DNA from: Hyphochytrium catenoides
Taxonomy: Eukaryota > Sar > Hyphochytriomycetes > Hyphochytriales > Hyphochytriaceae
Direction of reading: 5' to 3'
Assembly (NCBI GenBank): GCA_900088475.1
Contig: FLMG01002472.1
Location: forward strand, 14,854-78,853
DNA: 64,000 nt
A model generated the notes under the pieces. That model searched no databases, was not told the DNA's origin, and was given only the letters and a program-made list of their open reading frames with translations. Below, in pieces: positions 1 to 9,955 of the stretch (position 1 is the first letter of the stretch; the number at the start of each line of letters is the position of its first letter). The position numbers were made by a program, and so were the translations under genes.

Positions 1-920
1 CAGTCCGTTTACAGTGGTCCCTGCTACTTGATTTATCAAGAGTGTACAGATGGACCGGTAAAGACAGTAGATTAATTCACAACCACACAGTTTTGATTGA
101 TGGACCCGCTTACAAGCAAGAAGGTAGTCTATCGGGAAAATCCAGGGTGAGCAAGGGTGTTTGTCTGTCAGGTTCAGTCCAATGGACGGACGTGTCTCTA
201 TTGAATGTCGCTCAGCTCTGGACTACTTTCGTCCTGCAATAATTGTTGTCAACAGACCACCTCTTATCATCGGGCATCGGGTCAGTTTTACTTGGCAACG
301 GCCGGATCATAGAACGAAGGATCGGTGAGGATGGGCAGGTAGGGAGTGAGTAATAGCTTTTATTATTAGGTGCTGTCTTTCCTAAAGACAGGCTTGCCAA
401 CAGCGTCGTGTTGGCGCTCGAAACGAAGCTACCAGCGGTGTTAGCCCACGGAGCGCGATGGACATCATATCAACACCTGTAAATGAGGATGTAATCAAGC
501 CAGGAGGAGCTCGGTCCATCGACCGTTCGCGTCAACTACTTGATCCCTTAGAGCAGGCCACACTAAGTAGGAGCGGTAGGAGGAGCAGCAGGTGGCGCGG
601 GAAGAGGAGGAAGAACAGTAGCAGATGATGGGGAATGGGAAGTGGGGCGATTATGTATCTGAGCCAACGCCAGACGAGTGCTGACGGCTGATCACCTTCC
701 TGCCAGTTCTATTCAGCTTCAAGGACCTAATCTCCAGCGCCAGCGAAGGATGACGACAAATGTCAGGAGCAATGGTCTCTTGGGTCTTAAGAGTCGCTCT
801 TGGAGGGCCTTAATTAACCCAAACCCTCTCAGGTAGTGGTTTTCTTCCAGCGAGCCTTTTAACTTCCGGGAACTTTAGTAAGGTATCCCTTTGGGCTGTA
901 ACCTTCCCGTCCTTCCACGT
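1..920. other. No gene recognised
   Basis: I see no convincing exon here. Open frames are under 70 codons, lack family motifs and do not join through splice sites. The right edge probably holds the 3' untranslated region of the minus-strand acyl-CoA synthetase, whose stop codon is at 921-923. Confidence 0.5.
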
Positions 921-3900
921 CTAAAGGGACGAGGAAACGTTTTCAGCAGTCTGTTGCCCCTGCGTGGAGGATTCATTCTCCACCCCGCTTGCAATTAGAC
1001 CGGCATATAGCGCCTTGATATCGTCCGCATATTTGGTCAGAATGGTCTGCCTCCTCACTTTTAAGGTGGGAGTTAGGAGGTTCTCAGTTTCAAATGGTTG
1101 ATCAAGGACGTGAACGGCTCTTGGGACTTCCCATGACTTCAGGCCCCACTGATGGCAGACTCGAGTAATCACAGCCAACAGTGTGGAAGAAAGTACTCCT
1201 TTTGCTGCCAAGACGGGACCATCTCGACCCAAGACCTATTAGAGAGACAACGTTAGTGGCTAATTGCCGCTAAAGGTTAGGTCATCACAAAAGCTCGACC
1301 TGTCGATTAGGCACTACGAGTGCCACCACGCAGCTTCTTGAAGTATCGCCATGTACGAGGATTTGATAGATATCGCGTGCTTTGAGGCAGACTTGTTCAA
1401 CTCTTTGTGGGCTAACATACACTCCCTGATGGCGACTAGGCGTGAATACTTTGGGACACACTTACGAGAAAACATTTGACACATACCTGTGAGAGCCTTA
1501 TAATATCCCTCTTTCTGTCAATAATACCAAGCGTGCCATCGGGATAGAAGCAGCCAATATCACCCTGTAGCTAGAGTTAACTTTTTGACGCAGCACAGTA
1601 CACCAGTAGTTATTATGACACAATCTCACCGTGTGAAGCCACCCTTCAGCGTCCAGAGCCTCGGCTGTCGCCTCCTCCAGACGATAATAACCGCGGAAGA
1701 GGTTTGGACCCCTCAAACACACCTCTCCTCTATAGCAGAGTTAGCGTATTAATAAGTAGGGCTCCTCTGACCTCTGTCCTCCTGTCGCACACAGACTTAC
1801 CGAGGAAAAGGCTTATCTTTGGAGGTAAAATTGAATTCTGGGAGGTCAATGAGCTTCATCTCACAACAGGCAATCGGAGCCCCCACACAAGTGTTGGAGA
1901 GGGACATTTCTGGAGTGGCGATCGTGGCTACGGCGGCCGTTTCGGTGAGCCCATAGCCCTCTATCAACTTGTCAGACAAAGCACTTTAGCAATCGTCAGG
2001 GAGAGATACATCATGGACGCTAGTTTACCGGACAGCAGAAGCATATTTGCATAAAGTACTTCACTTCAGCATCGAGAGGGGCAGCGCCTGAGAAAAGTCG
2101 TCGCACTCGCCCGCCTATCAGCCGTGAGAGAACGGTTAGCATCACCTTCGCGCTTGGACTTCTCAGTGACAGACGTGACTACCTACCCATCAAGTCGCGG
2201 CTCTTCTCAAAGACGACCTTGTCCCAAAAAGGGTGAGTGAATTTCCCATTTCGAACGAGCTCCTGAGAAAATTATAGAGGGATGATGATGTCAAGGCAGA
2301 TAGTTGACAGTATCATACGGCAGTCTCACCAATTTGGCGGCGTAAGCGTAGTCGAACAGCAATCTCGCTGCAAGATTGGAGGCCATGATGGGAGTCAACA
2401 GAGCGTCATAGAGCTGCCGGTAAACTTTGGGAACGGACACGAAGATCGTGGGCTTCAGTTCCTTTAAATCTTGCAGCAGCTTTGAAGAATCTCCCTATAA
2501 AACCATATCAGAGAGACCCACTTCTTTGAATCTTGTTTACTTTGTCATCGCCAAGATAGGCCAACCTGACAAAAGCCAATCCCAGCCCCAACGTGCAGCA
2601 TACAAGCCTGGATGAGCCTTTCCAGCACATGCGCCAGCGGTAGGTATGAGAGATGGACGTCATCACAGGTGATTGGGACGGCCTCAAGAATTCCAGCCAT
2701 GCTTGCAACTAGACTCCTATGTCTGTTGGCGGGGGGCCATGAACGGAGACCTTCATCAACTGATAGCAAAAAGAGCTTAAGGAGCAGCCTAGAGATTTAC
2801 ATGAGCTTCACTCCTTTAGGCGTGCCCGTCGTGCCGCTTGTGTAGCAGAGGACCGCTAAATCGTCTGGTTGCGGCGGGCTGGAGTCTATGGGGTGTCGCT
2901 CGCCTTTCTCCTGCAGCTCCAAAAAGGAGACGACTTGAATCTTGGAGTGATTCGCCCAACTGTGTTGCTGTTTTGCAAAATGCAGGGTCGAGGAGGGGAC
3001 ATGGCAATTCCGACACCAAGGCCGTATGAAGGGGACAATGTTCAGCGAGGGACTAGGGTCGCAGATGGATTAACCTAATATATCCTTCCTAGCGGTAACC
3101 ACTGACCTGGGCATTCGGCGTTGGACCATCCAAAAGAACTATAAGGCGTAAAGAGGGACAGCGGTCTAAACAGCTCAGTAGTTTCGGGCTATCTTCTATT
3201 GAAAGGAAGAGAGTACGAAGTCTCGCATCATTGATGATAAATGCAAGCGCCTCAGAGCCTGCGCACCAGTGACGGTCATATTAAACGCGGGAGGAAGCCA
3301 GAGTAGATAACATGGCCGTGCAATGCTCACCAAGGTTGCCATAAACTGGCACCATCACGAAGGTCTGTCGGTTGCAGGCCTGGTCAAGAATAACCCACTC
3401 TGCTCGGTTATGGGTAGCCAAAATGCCTACGAAATCTCCCTAACGGAGTTCTGTAAGGCTGTTTGCAACCTTGATGTGGAAGCCTACTTACTGTCATGAC
3501 GCCCAGGTGTACAAGGCCTGTGAAAGAAAGCATGTAGGACAGTGGGATGTAAGAACGGACGAAAAAGGAACTTTGAAAGACACGGGAAAACAGGAAAAAT
3601 GCATCAGCCAGTGCACGTGGTGGAGCTTCAATGGGTTATCGTGAAGGCAAGAATAAGAGACTAGCAGAGCCGACTAGTGGAGCCGACAACCGCCTGCCAT
3701 GGAAGACGAGGGAAGGGGAGACAGCTGACGGTGACCCAGAACTGCCCAAAACCATGGACGATGAGTTGGAACGCCTGAGAGCTGAAGATGCAGTTCCCGC
3801 ATGTCTGAAAAAGGGGCGTACCCGATGCGATGCTGTCAGCGGCTCCCAAGACTTCTCCGTAGCTAGACCATTCATAATGCTTGTAGGTGCCCTCCTTGGA

Positions 3901-4142
3901 TTTCCGCCGTCGTCCGAGGCACTTCCGGTTACGGTTATTCGCTGCGCCATACCTGTCATCACAAATAGCGCGAAGTCATCGACGAATATGAAGGATAAGC
4001 CTTTAGATCTTTGTTCTTATTATGACCTAAAGCTCTCATAAAGAGTGGTGCATCCATGATAGGACGATAGCAGTTCATGGGGCGATTTAGCGTTACGATA
4101 GTGAGGCGTTTCTCCGTCAACCGTCGATGCGAATCCAGAGAC
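921..4142 (-). CDS. Long-chain acyl-CoA synthetase (AMP-binding family), about ten exons, 5' end open
   Basis: The product activates long-chain fatty acids to acyl-CoA through an acyl-adenylate, feeding lipid synthesis or beta-oxidation. Read on the minus strand, the exons give in order: TTLYESF near 4050; [14 protein letters not shown] near 3880; [17 protein letters not shown] near 3430; [16 protein letters not shown] near 3215; the AMP-binding signature [11 protein letters not shown] near 2830; [11 protein letters not shown] near 2640; YGLTET near 1955; [10 protein letters not shown] near 1705; [10 protein letters not shown] with DRKRD near 1545; YVSPQRVEQ near 1410; [18 protein letters not shown] near 1340; and LLTPTLK near 1065. 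These are the family motifs in the family order. Intron phases agree where I checked, for example exons ending in ...VMT and resuming at GDFVG. The stop is at 921-923. The 5' edge is an intron acceptor near 4142, so the first coding exon and any targeting peptide lie upstream and were not found. A fatty-acid specificity or organelle cannot be read from the sequence. Confidence 0.93.
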
Positions 4143-4740
4143 CTGATTGGGGGCGTTGAGGGCAGATGTGAGCTAGATGCGGTTTTGGCTTATAAAAGCC
4201 TGTCTATACATATACCTGCACAGCCAATTGCTCATTGGTCTTGAGATGCTGTTGAGAGCCCATGATAACCCGGTTATGCCCGACTCCTGCTTGCCTACAG
4301 TTGTACGAGATCTCCCCTCTAACCTCAGATCTGCGTAGGCAAGTGTGCTTCCCACCCAGTCTATTTTAATGGGATCAACGGCGAGGATTGAGTTCCATTC
4401 TGCCGTGTTCTGCGCTCTATTGCATGACAAGGCAGAAGGAAGAAAGAGCGGCCCCCAAGCAGCAGGAATCAGCCCTCAAGCATCTCTTTCTTTCAGTGGG
4501 AAAGGCCGGCGCCGAAAGGTTTGTTGATGCATCAGATCGTTTGGGGTCAAGTTGCCCTAAAGACCAACAGGGAATATTACTCGTAGGAACTACCGCTCGG
4601 CATTGTAGTAGTCGTATATGTAGTTCAGAGTACAGCTGAGACTAATAATGGGCGTTACACCCAGGCCTTGACCAGGCTCATGTTCTCGGTCCTCCGTTCT
4701 CAACAACTATCACAGAGACAGCGCGCGACACACCACTGTC

Positions 4741-5216
4741 TTGCCTTCACTTGAGGAGCAGCAGAGGACTTGGCTCAATCCTGCCCAAACCAAGGACAAA
4801 GAAGAGCGGGAAAGACTGCACGCTACAGTGCTCAGACGAGCTAGGAGCAGCCAGCTGGAAATGGACACGGTCAGCTGGCCATTAGGTTCTCACCCTAGCT
4901 ACATGAACCAACCTACCTCTACATCCCCACTCACATCATATAACGACGAGCGTTAATAATTACAGCTTCTGAGTACCATCAGAAATCTGTTATCCAAAGG
5001 TCGCCGCTTATGAAACCATCAAACCCCTCGAGATGGCCCAGAGATCGTCAGGTGTGTACCGCTAATAGCAAGATCAAGACTCCTCCCACATATCCTCCTT
5101 CGACCTACTATTCAGGGAGCCCCCGAAGCCGTCAAATGGCTGGCCAGGAATTGAAGCTCGCTCATGCTGAGGTGACTTCTGCTGCCCTCGAAAGCCTCCC
5201 AGTTTCCTCCTTTTAA
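4741..5216 (+). CDS. Small uncharacterised multi-exon gene, 5' end uncertain
   Basis: I do not recognise the family. Three candidate exons join in phase: one ending at 4869 (charged, helical, with KDKEERERLHATVLRRAR), 5000-5051 (VAAYETIKPLEMAQRSS) and 5116-5216 (ending QELKLAHAEVTSAALESL and a TAA stop). Donors GTCAGC and GTGTGT and acceptors AAAG and TTCAG bound them. A further helical stretch near 4430-4520 (RQKEERAAPKQQESALKHLF) may be an upstream exon, but its phase does not join cleanly. The Glu/Arg-rich helical character would fit a small structural or axonemal protein. The C-terminal QELKLAHAE stretch faintly recalls small ciliary inner-tubule proteins such as CFAP141, but the resemblance is too weak to name it. 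It lies on the same strand as the STPGR gene, about 550 nt upstream. Confidence 0.38.
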
Positions 5217-5767
5217 TTGTCCCGGCGTCCGCTCCCAGGTCAATGGCTACCCCTCAAGACAGGCGACTGCACCCGCCATCCCAGTTAGCGATCAAGCTTT
5301 TGGTTTCGAGGAGGTTCAAGTTCCAGGGAATACGAGGAAGCTTATCCCCATTACGGCATTACAATCAGGATCAGCCGAGGAAAGGCGTGGACCAGGCCTC
5401 TACTCGCCATCAGTGAGAGCCATCCCAAACCGCCGCAAGAGCGCTGCCTCTCCTTTGCTTTGACCGTGCTATACTGCTTTCTTCCACTCATCCGGCTCTT
5501 CTCGGTGTCTGGCTGTCTCCAATTTCGTTTGTGATCTTTGGACATCCTATATCTGGCTCTCTTTCACTCCACCGCCCTAAGAAAGTTTCGCTTTCAGCCC
5601 TTTTATTCTGTTCTTCTCAGCGATATCGACCATCGTTCTTCGTATGTCTGGAGTTTCAAGCCCGTCTAATCCTCACCTCCCAACTCCCCTTCTCCAGTTC
5701 GTTTGAATATCTCTTATCTTTGCTTACGTATGGCGATGCACACATCTCACTTCCACCCCGGCTTATC

Positions 5768-7832
5768 ATGCAGTACCCTAAAAGCCCAGGCACACAGGGA
5801 CCTCGCTTTGGCCAGTCAAGGTCGAAGCGCGAAGTTTTCAAAACCAATCCTCTACCCGTGAGTAGAGACAACTGTTAGCCGTGAAATATGGTAGACTAGT
5901 TAGTTTTCTAAGGCTTTCCTGTCAACTCTTGAAGAGTCCAGCCCAGTATACGACTGGCCCTACCAATGGTAACGGAAGAGCCATAACCTCCCCATTTGCA
6001 TCCCGTACCCAGAGATCGAAGGTAAGAGAAGTGGTCAGTCAGTGTGAGATAAAATGGGCAGAAACTCAGTTCTCTACTGCATTGTAGTTAGAAGAGAACT
6101 CCGACGCCACCCCTGGTCCAGGATCCTATCATGGAGATACGAATACGAGCCTCGCCGCGAACGCCAAAGGTAGCGGAAGATATGTTCTAGCGAGTGGCAT
6201 CGATGCTAAAGCGCGGCCACGCAGCCATCAGTGCAGTCAGTGCAGTTGGCTTTGGTCGGAAGAGCCCTCGGGAAGGGTGGTATAACTCTATCGAGGCTCC
6301 CTTTAGCACGCCCACTGCCATGATAACTCCGGGACCAGGGAGCTATAACCAGCAGAAGCAAGGTAGCATACAACTACTCGTTCCTGCCCCTTTGGGTCTT
6401 CGTTTCTCGATCCTGTTTCCATCCTACAATTCCCGTAGACTTCTTTTAATCCTTGCACCCCTTGAACTGCTCTATCTTTCGTATGCTCGCTTCTAAGTTT
6501 GCGGAAACACCACTTGATGACATTTTTCTGTAAGAATTCCTTGTAATCGAGAGCAAACTAAAAGATGAGGAGAGTCACCCAGCCGCCTTTCTGAGTAGTT
6601 CAGCACGGACCTGCTTCAATGTGAGGAGTCAAGAATCAACGCCAGTAAGTTCTTTCAATACTGTTATGTCATTGCTCAGCCACTAACCTGCAAATGCCTG
6701 ACAGGGTCCGGGAAGCTACTCAGTGCTAAAAGAAGATGTAAGACCGCCAGGTGTTCAGAATGATGCCCGCGGGTTCATAGGGTACGCTGGGGAGGTTTTG
6801 CATCCACGTGGGGTCTGCTGACGTGAGTGTGTTGGTCCTAATCACCGTTTCTCGCCAAAGATCGAGGCAAAACAGATTTGGGCACGATAGTTGGGCCACC
6901 TGCAAATCAGAAGCCCCTGGTCCCGGAGCATACTCGTTGGAGCCAGACACAGACAGTCCGGCGTCCCGCGGTTTGCAGAAACGGCCTGGATTTCAGTCTT
7001 CACAGAGCAGATTTTCCTCCAACGTCCGTGAGACTTGTGACTCCCCCACTCCAACCGCCACTCACAGAACTGCAGAGGAGGTGCAGCAGATGCAGCCTGT
7101 GGCATCAGCAGCCTTGAAAGCAGGGCACCAGCCACAATCGCCAGGTAAAACCCTTTAATCATATGGTATGGCCATCCAGCTGTCATCATCTGACATTTGC
7201 TTCCCGCCATATTACTTCAGCGAGCAGAGTTACGGAACTTATGGGAGCTGACGAAGGAAGGGAGGAGAGGTGCTCTTCATTAACAAAAAAATGCAGCGGA
7301 GGGTTTTGCACTTCCGCCGCGCGGTTTCAAGAGCAAATGTTTCTTGGAGAGAAGCTCTCGGATACGCCGGGACCCGGTACAGTGGTTGCTAAGCTATATG
7401 CACGAAGTCCATCTGATCTTAGGGTATTTATATGGCTGTCTCCCTTCACTTTCAGGCTCCTACGGAACACTCTTGCGGAGATCTACAGTCCATCGAGGAC
7501 GAGGTGCCAGTCAGGGCGCCCCCACTGTCCCACAATCAAGCTTGCAGGTGGCGAAGCTCCTGGCACCGAGAGTCTCTTCCAAGACATGTACTGGGGATGC
7601 CTCTGAACTTCTGACATCTCTGACACTTAAACCCCTTCCCAACCCTGCACCCTACAAGGTGCAGTCTTCGGCAAACCCACCTGGGCTAGAAGGCGATGAT
7701 GTTGTTGCTCCTCAAGGCTCCAGTAAACCGGCCACTATTTCGGATACGAGTGACCTTTGGAGGCTTAAGGAGAGCATAAGCATTAAAGGCGCGAGGGTAA
7801 GGACTGCTGTTGAAGAGATCAACCATGTTTAG
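5768..7832 (+). CDS. STPGR (SHIPPO / sperm-tail PG-rich repeat) protein
   Basis: Proteins of this family bind microtubules of the axoneme or basal body. The family signature PGPGxY recurs across short exons: PGPGSYHGD near 6110, ITPGPGSYN near 6335, STPGPGSYSV spanning an intron near 6650-6715, APGPGAYSLEP near 6915, and DTPGPGSYGT spanning an intron near 7370-7460. Between them are the expected spacers, such as FGRKSPREGW, FSTPTAM, KRPGF and STSAARF-like segments. I start at the ATG at 5768 (MQYPKSPGTQGPRFG), after which a donor at 5858 opens the first intron. The next exon (SPAQYTTGP) begins at 5935 in phase. The last exon reads through a basic, low-complexity tail to TAG at 7830-7832. The exact start and two middle exons are by eye. 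The family identity is secure; the number of repeats (at least five) is a minimum. Confidence 0.82.
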
Positions 7833-8977
7833 TGGAACCGCGGGGATAGGAATAGGGTAGGGCACCGCATACCTACCTCTGGCTTAGGTTTTGGCGTATA
7901 CGGCCAACTGCCATGATTGGAAGAAATCTGTGTGTTCTCGATCACCCTGGAAAGGAGGCTACAAGAGACTGAGAATGACTCTTTCTTCAAGCTATTCAAG
8001 GAAATAGACGGCGGCCGCGGAAGATTGTCCTCACACAATGGTCGTGGCAAACTCCTCATGCCGAGGAGAGAGATCCTCTTCGCTACCCTGGGGTTTATCT
8101 TGAATTTGGTACCACGCCCAGGATTTGTTCACATAAGCTGGCTATCAAATGATGGCTCATTTAGGGCTCTAAACCATCAGCTCTCTCTTCCCCTCTCTCG
8201 GCCTTACTTTGCCAATCTTCCAACTAACGATAGTATAAGAAGCATTTTAGAGTTCATCTTTGGTTGTTATTTAGTGCGACAAAAAAAGATTGTTACTTGA
8301 GAGAGAAAGACTTAGCCTCATGCAGACTGTTGTCAAGAATCAGTACGGATAATGCTAGCACTCTCCTTGCTCTTATTAAAGCTCGAGCTGTTTCGGGGTG
8401 CCTCTAACCATTAATCCTCATGCTACGTACTGTAACAGCCTGAACTCTAATCAAATCGGGTTCCGACATAGCCGGTTAAAGAGGGATTGTTAGCGAATAA
8501 AGCATGGCCATCCATTTTGTGTCTACAATGTGAGCCACGACTTACGCAGTTGACCCTCAACTCCTACTGCGCAAGAAATTATCTTATTATGGCCATCCAA
8601 CGCTCCCCCTACTATAGGCTGCCCACTAGACTCTGTAACAGAGACCGGCGGGCGAGGGCAAGGCGACTCTCTTAAAGTGCTGAATACCCCGGATTAGATG
8701 AAATTGAAGGCTCAAACATGAACCAGACGATTAACAACCAAAAGCGGCGTCATCTTCACTCTTCCTGCGCCTCAGCAACCTACTGTACTGCTATCGCCGC
8801 CTCAATCACTTCCAGGCGCGCGTTGTCGAACCCTCTGTGTTAGCATGTCAGCATCTACAAACTGATGAGTCGAAGGCCCACCGTCACTGTGCTGCGAGCT
8901 GCAGGCGTAACGTCGAAGTGCCTACTTACGTTTACGCAGTTTAGATTTCTTACCTCTCCACGGTTATCACAACAGAA
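7833..8977. other. Intergenic region, no gene recognised
   Basis: Short frames on both strands (for example 7917-8300 plus) lack motifs and splice partners. A few A/T-rich runs follow the STPGR stop and may be its 3' untranslated region. Confidence 0.5.
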
Positions 8978-9050
8978 GCTCTTGTAGCTCAGTGGTAGTA
9001 GCATTCGCTTAGTAAGCGAAAGGTCCTGGGTTCAATCCCCAGCAGGACAA
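8978..9050 (+). tRNA. tRNA-Thr, anticodon AGT
   Basis: A cloverleaf can be drawn. The D-arm carries the A box TAGCTCAGTGG, and the anticodon stem TTCGC/GCGAA closes a seven-base loop TTAGTAA with anticodon AGT at 9011-9013. The variable loop is AGGTC. The T arm CTGGG/CCCAG closes the loop TTCAATC and holds the B box GGTTCAATCCC. No intron is present and CCA is not encoded, as expected for a nuclear gene. A T-run follows as Pol III terminator. The inner five acceptor pairs form, but the outer two (8978/9049 and 8979/9048) mismatch in my fold, and one D-stem pair is imperfect. It may be a variant or a weakened copy. Confidence 0.8.
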
Positions 9051-9054
9051 CTTC

Positions 9055-9061
9055 TTTTTTT
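9055..9061 (+). terminator. RNA polymerase III terminator of tRNA-Thr
   Basis: There is a run of seven T residues five bases after the predicted tRNA 3' end, in the position expected for Pol III termination. Confidence 0.8.
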
Positions 9062-9951
9062 CCCGCTGAAACACTAAAGTGAAGGTCTTGGGAGTGCAGG
9101 GGCTGAGCAGGGAGTGTGGGGTGTGAGCTGGACCTACAGTACTGTACTCCTTTAGACCCTCCTAGACCACTCTGATTTATAAGTCTAATTGCACTGTGTA
9201 AATAGTCCTACTTGTACTTGGACAACTTCAAATGTGAGGGAGCTGGGGAGCTGGACACTGGAGTAAGGAATCATAACTACAAGTACAAATATTAGAACTA
9301 CTGTAGGAGTGTTGTACGTACTTGTACTTTGTAAAGTTGAGGAGCAGTGTGGATGGTCAATAGAATGGGTCCAAGACGGCACAAGCACACAAGACACGAG
9401 CAGCTCCTACACAGTATACAGAATTAGAGGCTGCGAATCAGGTATGAGTGAGGCTCAAATTCTGGATCTACTGGAGGTTCTTTCAGATTTTGCACAATTG
9501 TCGAAGTTGAAGGAGCGATGAGAGAGAAGAGGAAGGCTGGCCTGGCGAAAGGACATCTTCAAGAGAAGCAAAGCCTTTTCTCTACTTTACTGGCAAGATC
9601 AGAGGCACAGACGAAGGACGGAGGGTGCGCTATCGTCACCTCCTGGCGCCCATGCCCGTGCTTCTGGATGTTGAAGATCAAAGGCGAAGAAGAAGGGTAG
9701 AGAGAGTGATCATCACTTTCTGGCCCCTTCCTTGCCCATGCTTTCAGGGTGTATGACGAACTTGGCGCTTGCCGCTAGTTGGCGTCATTAAACGCGTTAT
9801 AATAGCACTTACTTAGTTGGCGGGTTCTATCTCATAGCCGGAACGCCAACAATGACTCTCTTAACCTTTGGTCCTAGCGTCGCTAATTACAGGCCCAGTC
9901 GTCTTTGATTGCCACTGTTGAAGTTTGGGGCGTAGCACACTCTTTGCCACC
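9062..9951. other. Intergenic region upstream of the giant gene
   Basis: No secure gene. A short helical frame (MSEAQILDLLEVL, 9444-9521) has no partner exon that I could find. The last few hundred bases should contain the promoter and 5' untranslated region of the giant gene; I see no clear TATA box. Confidence 0.4.
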
Positions 9952-9955
9952 ATGG
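9946..9955 (+). promoter_or_regulatory. Kozak-type start context
   Basis: The bases GCCACCATGG surround the ATG at 9952. This near-perfect context, directly followed by a hydrophobic leader (VQYLYTSLLTQCLLVWAV), fixes the start of the giant protein here rather than at any upstream in-frame codon. Confidence 0.8.

Noticed and set aside
3631-4041. 136-codon plus-strand open frame
   Set aside because: The opposite strand in another frame encodes acyl-CoA synthetase motifs that splice in phase, so this frame is a shadow.
9925-9951. In-frame extension upstream of the ATG at 9952
   Set aside because: It begins at a TTG codon. The ATG at 9952 has a near-perfect Kozak context and is followed directly by a signal peptide.
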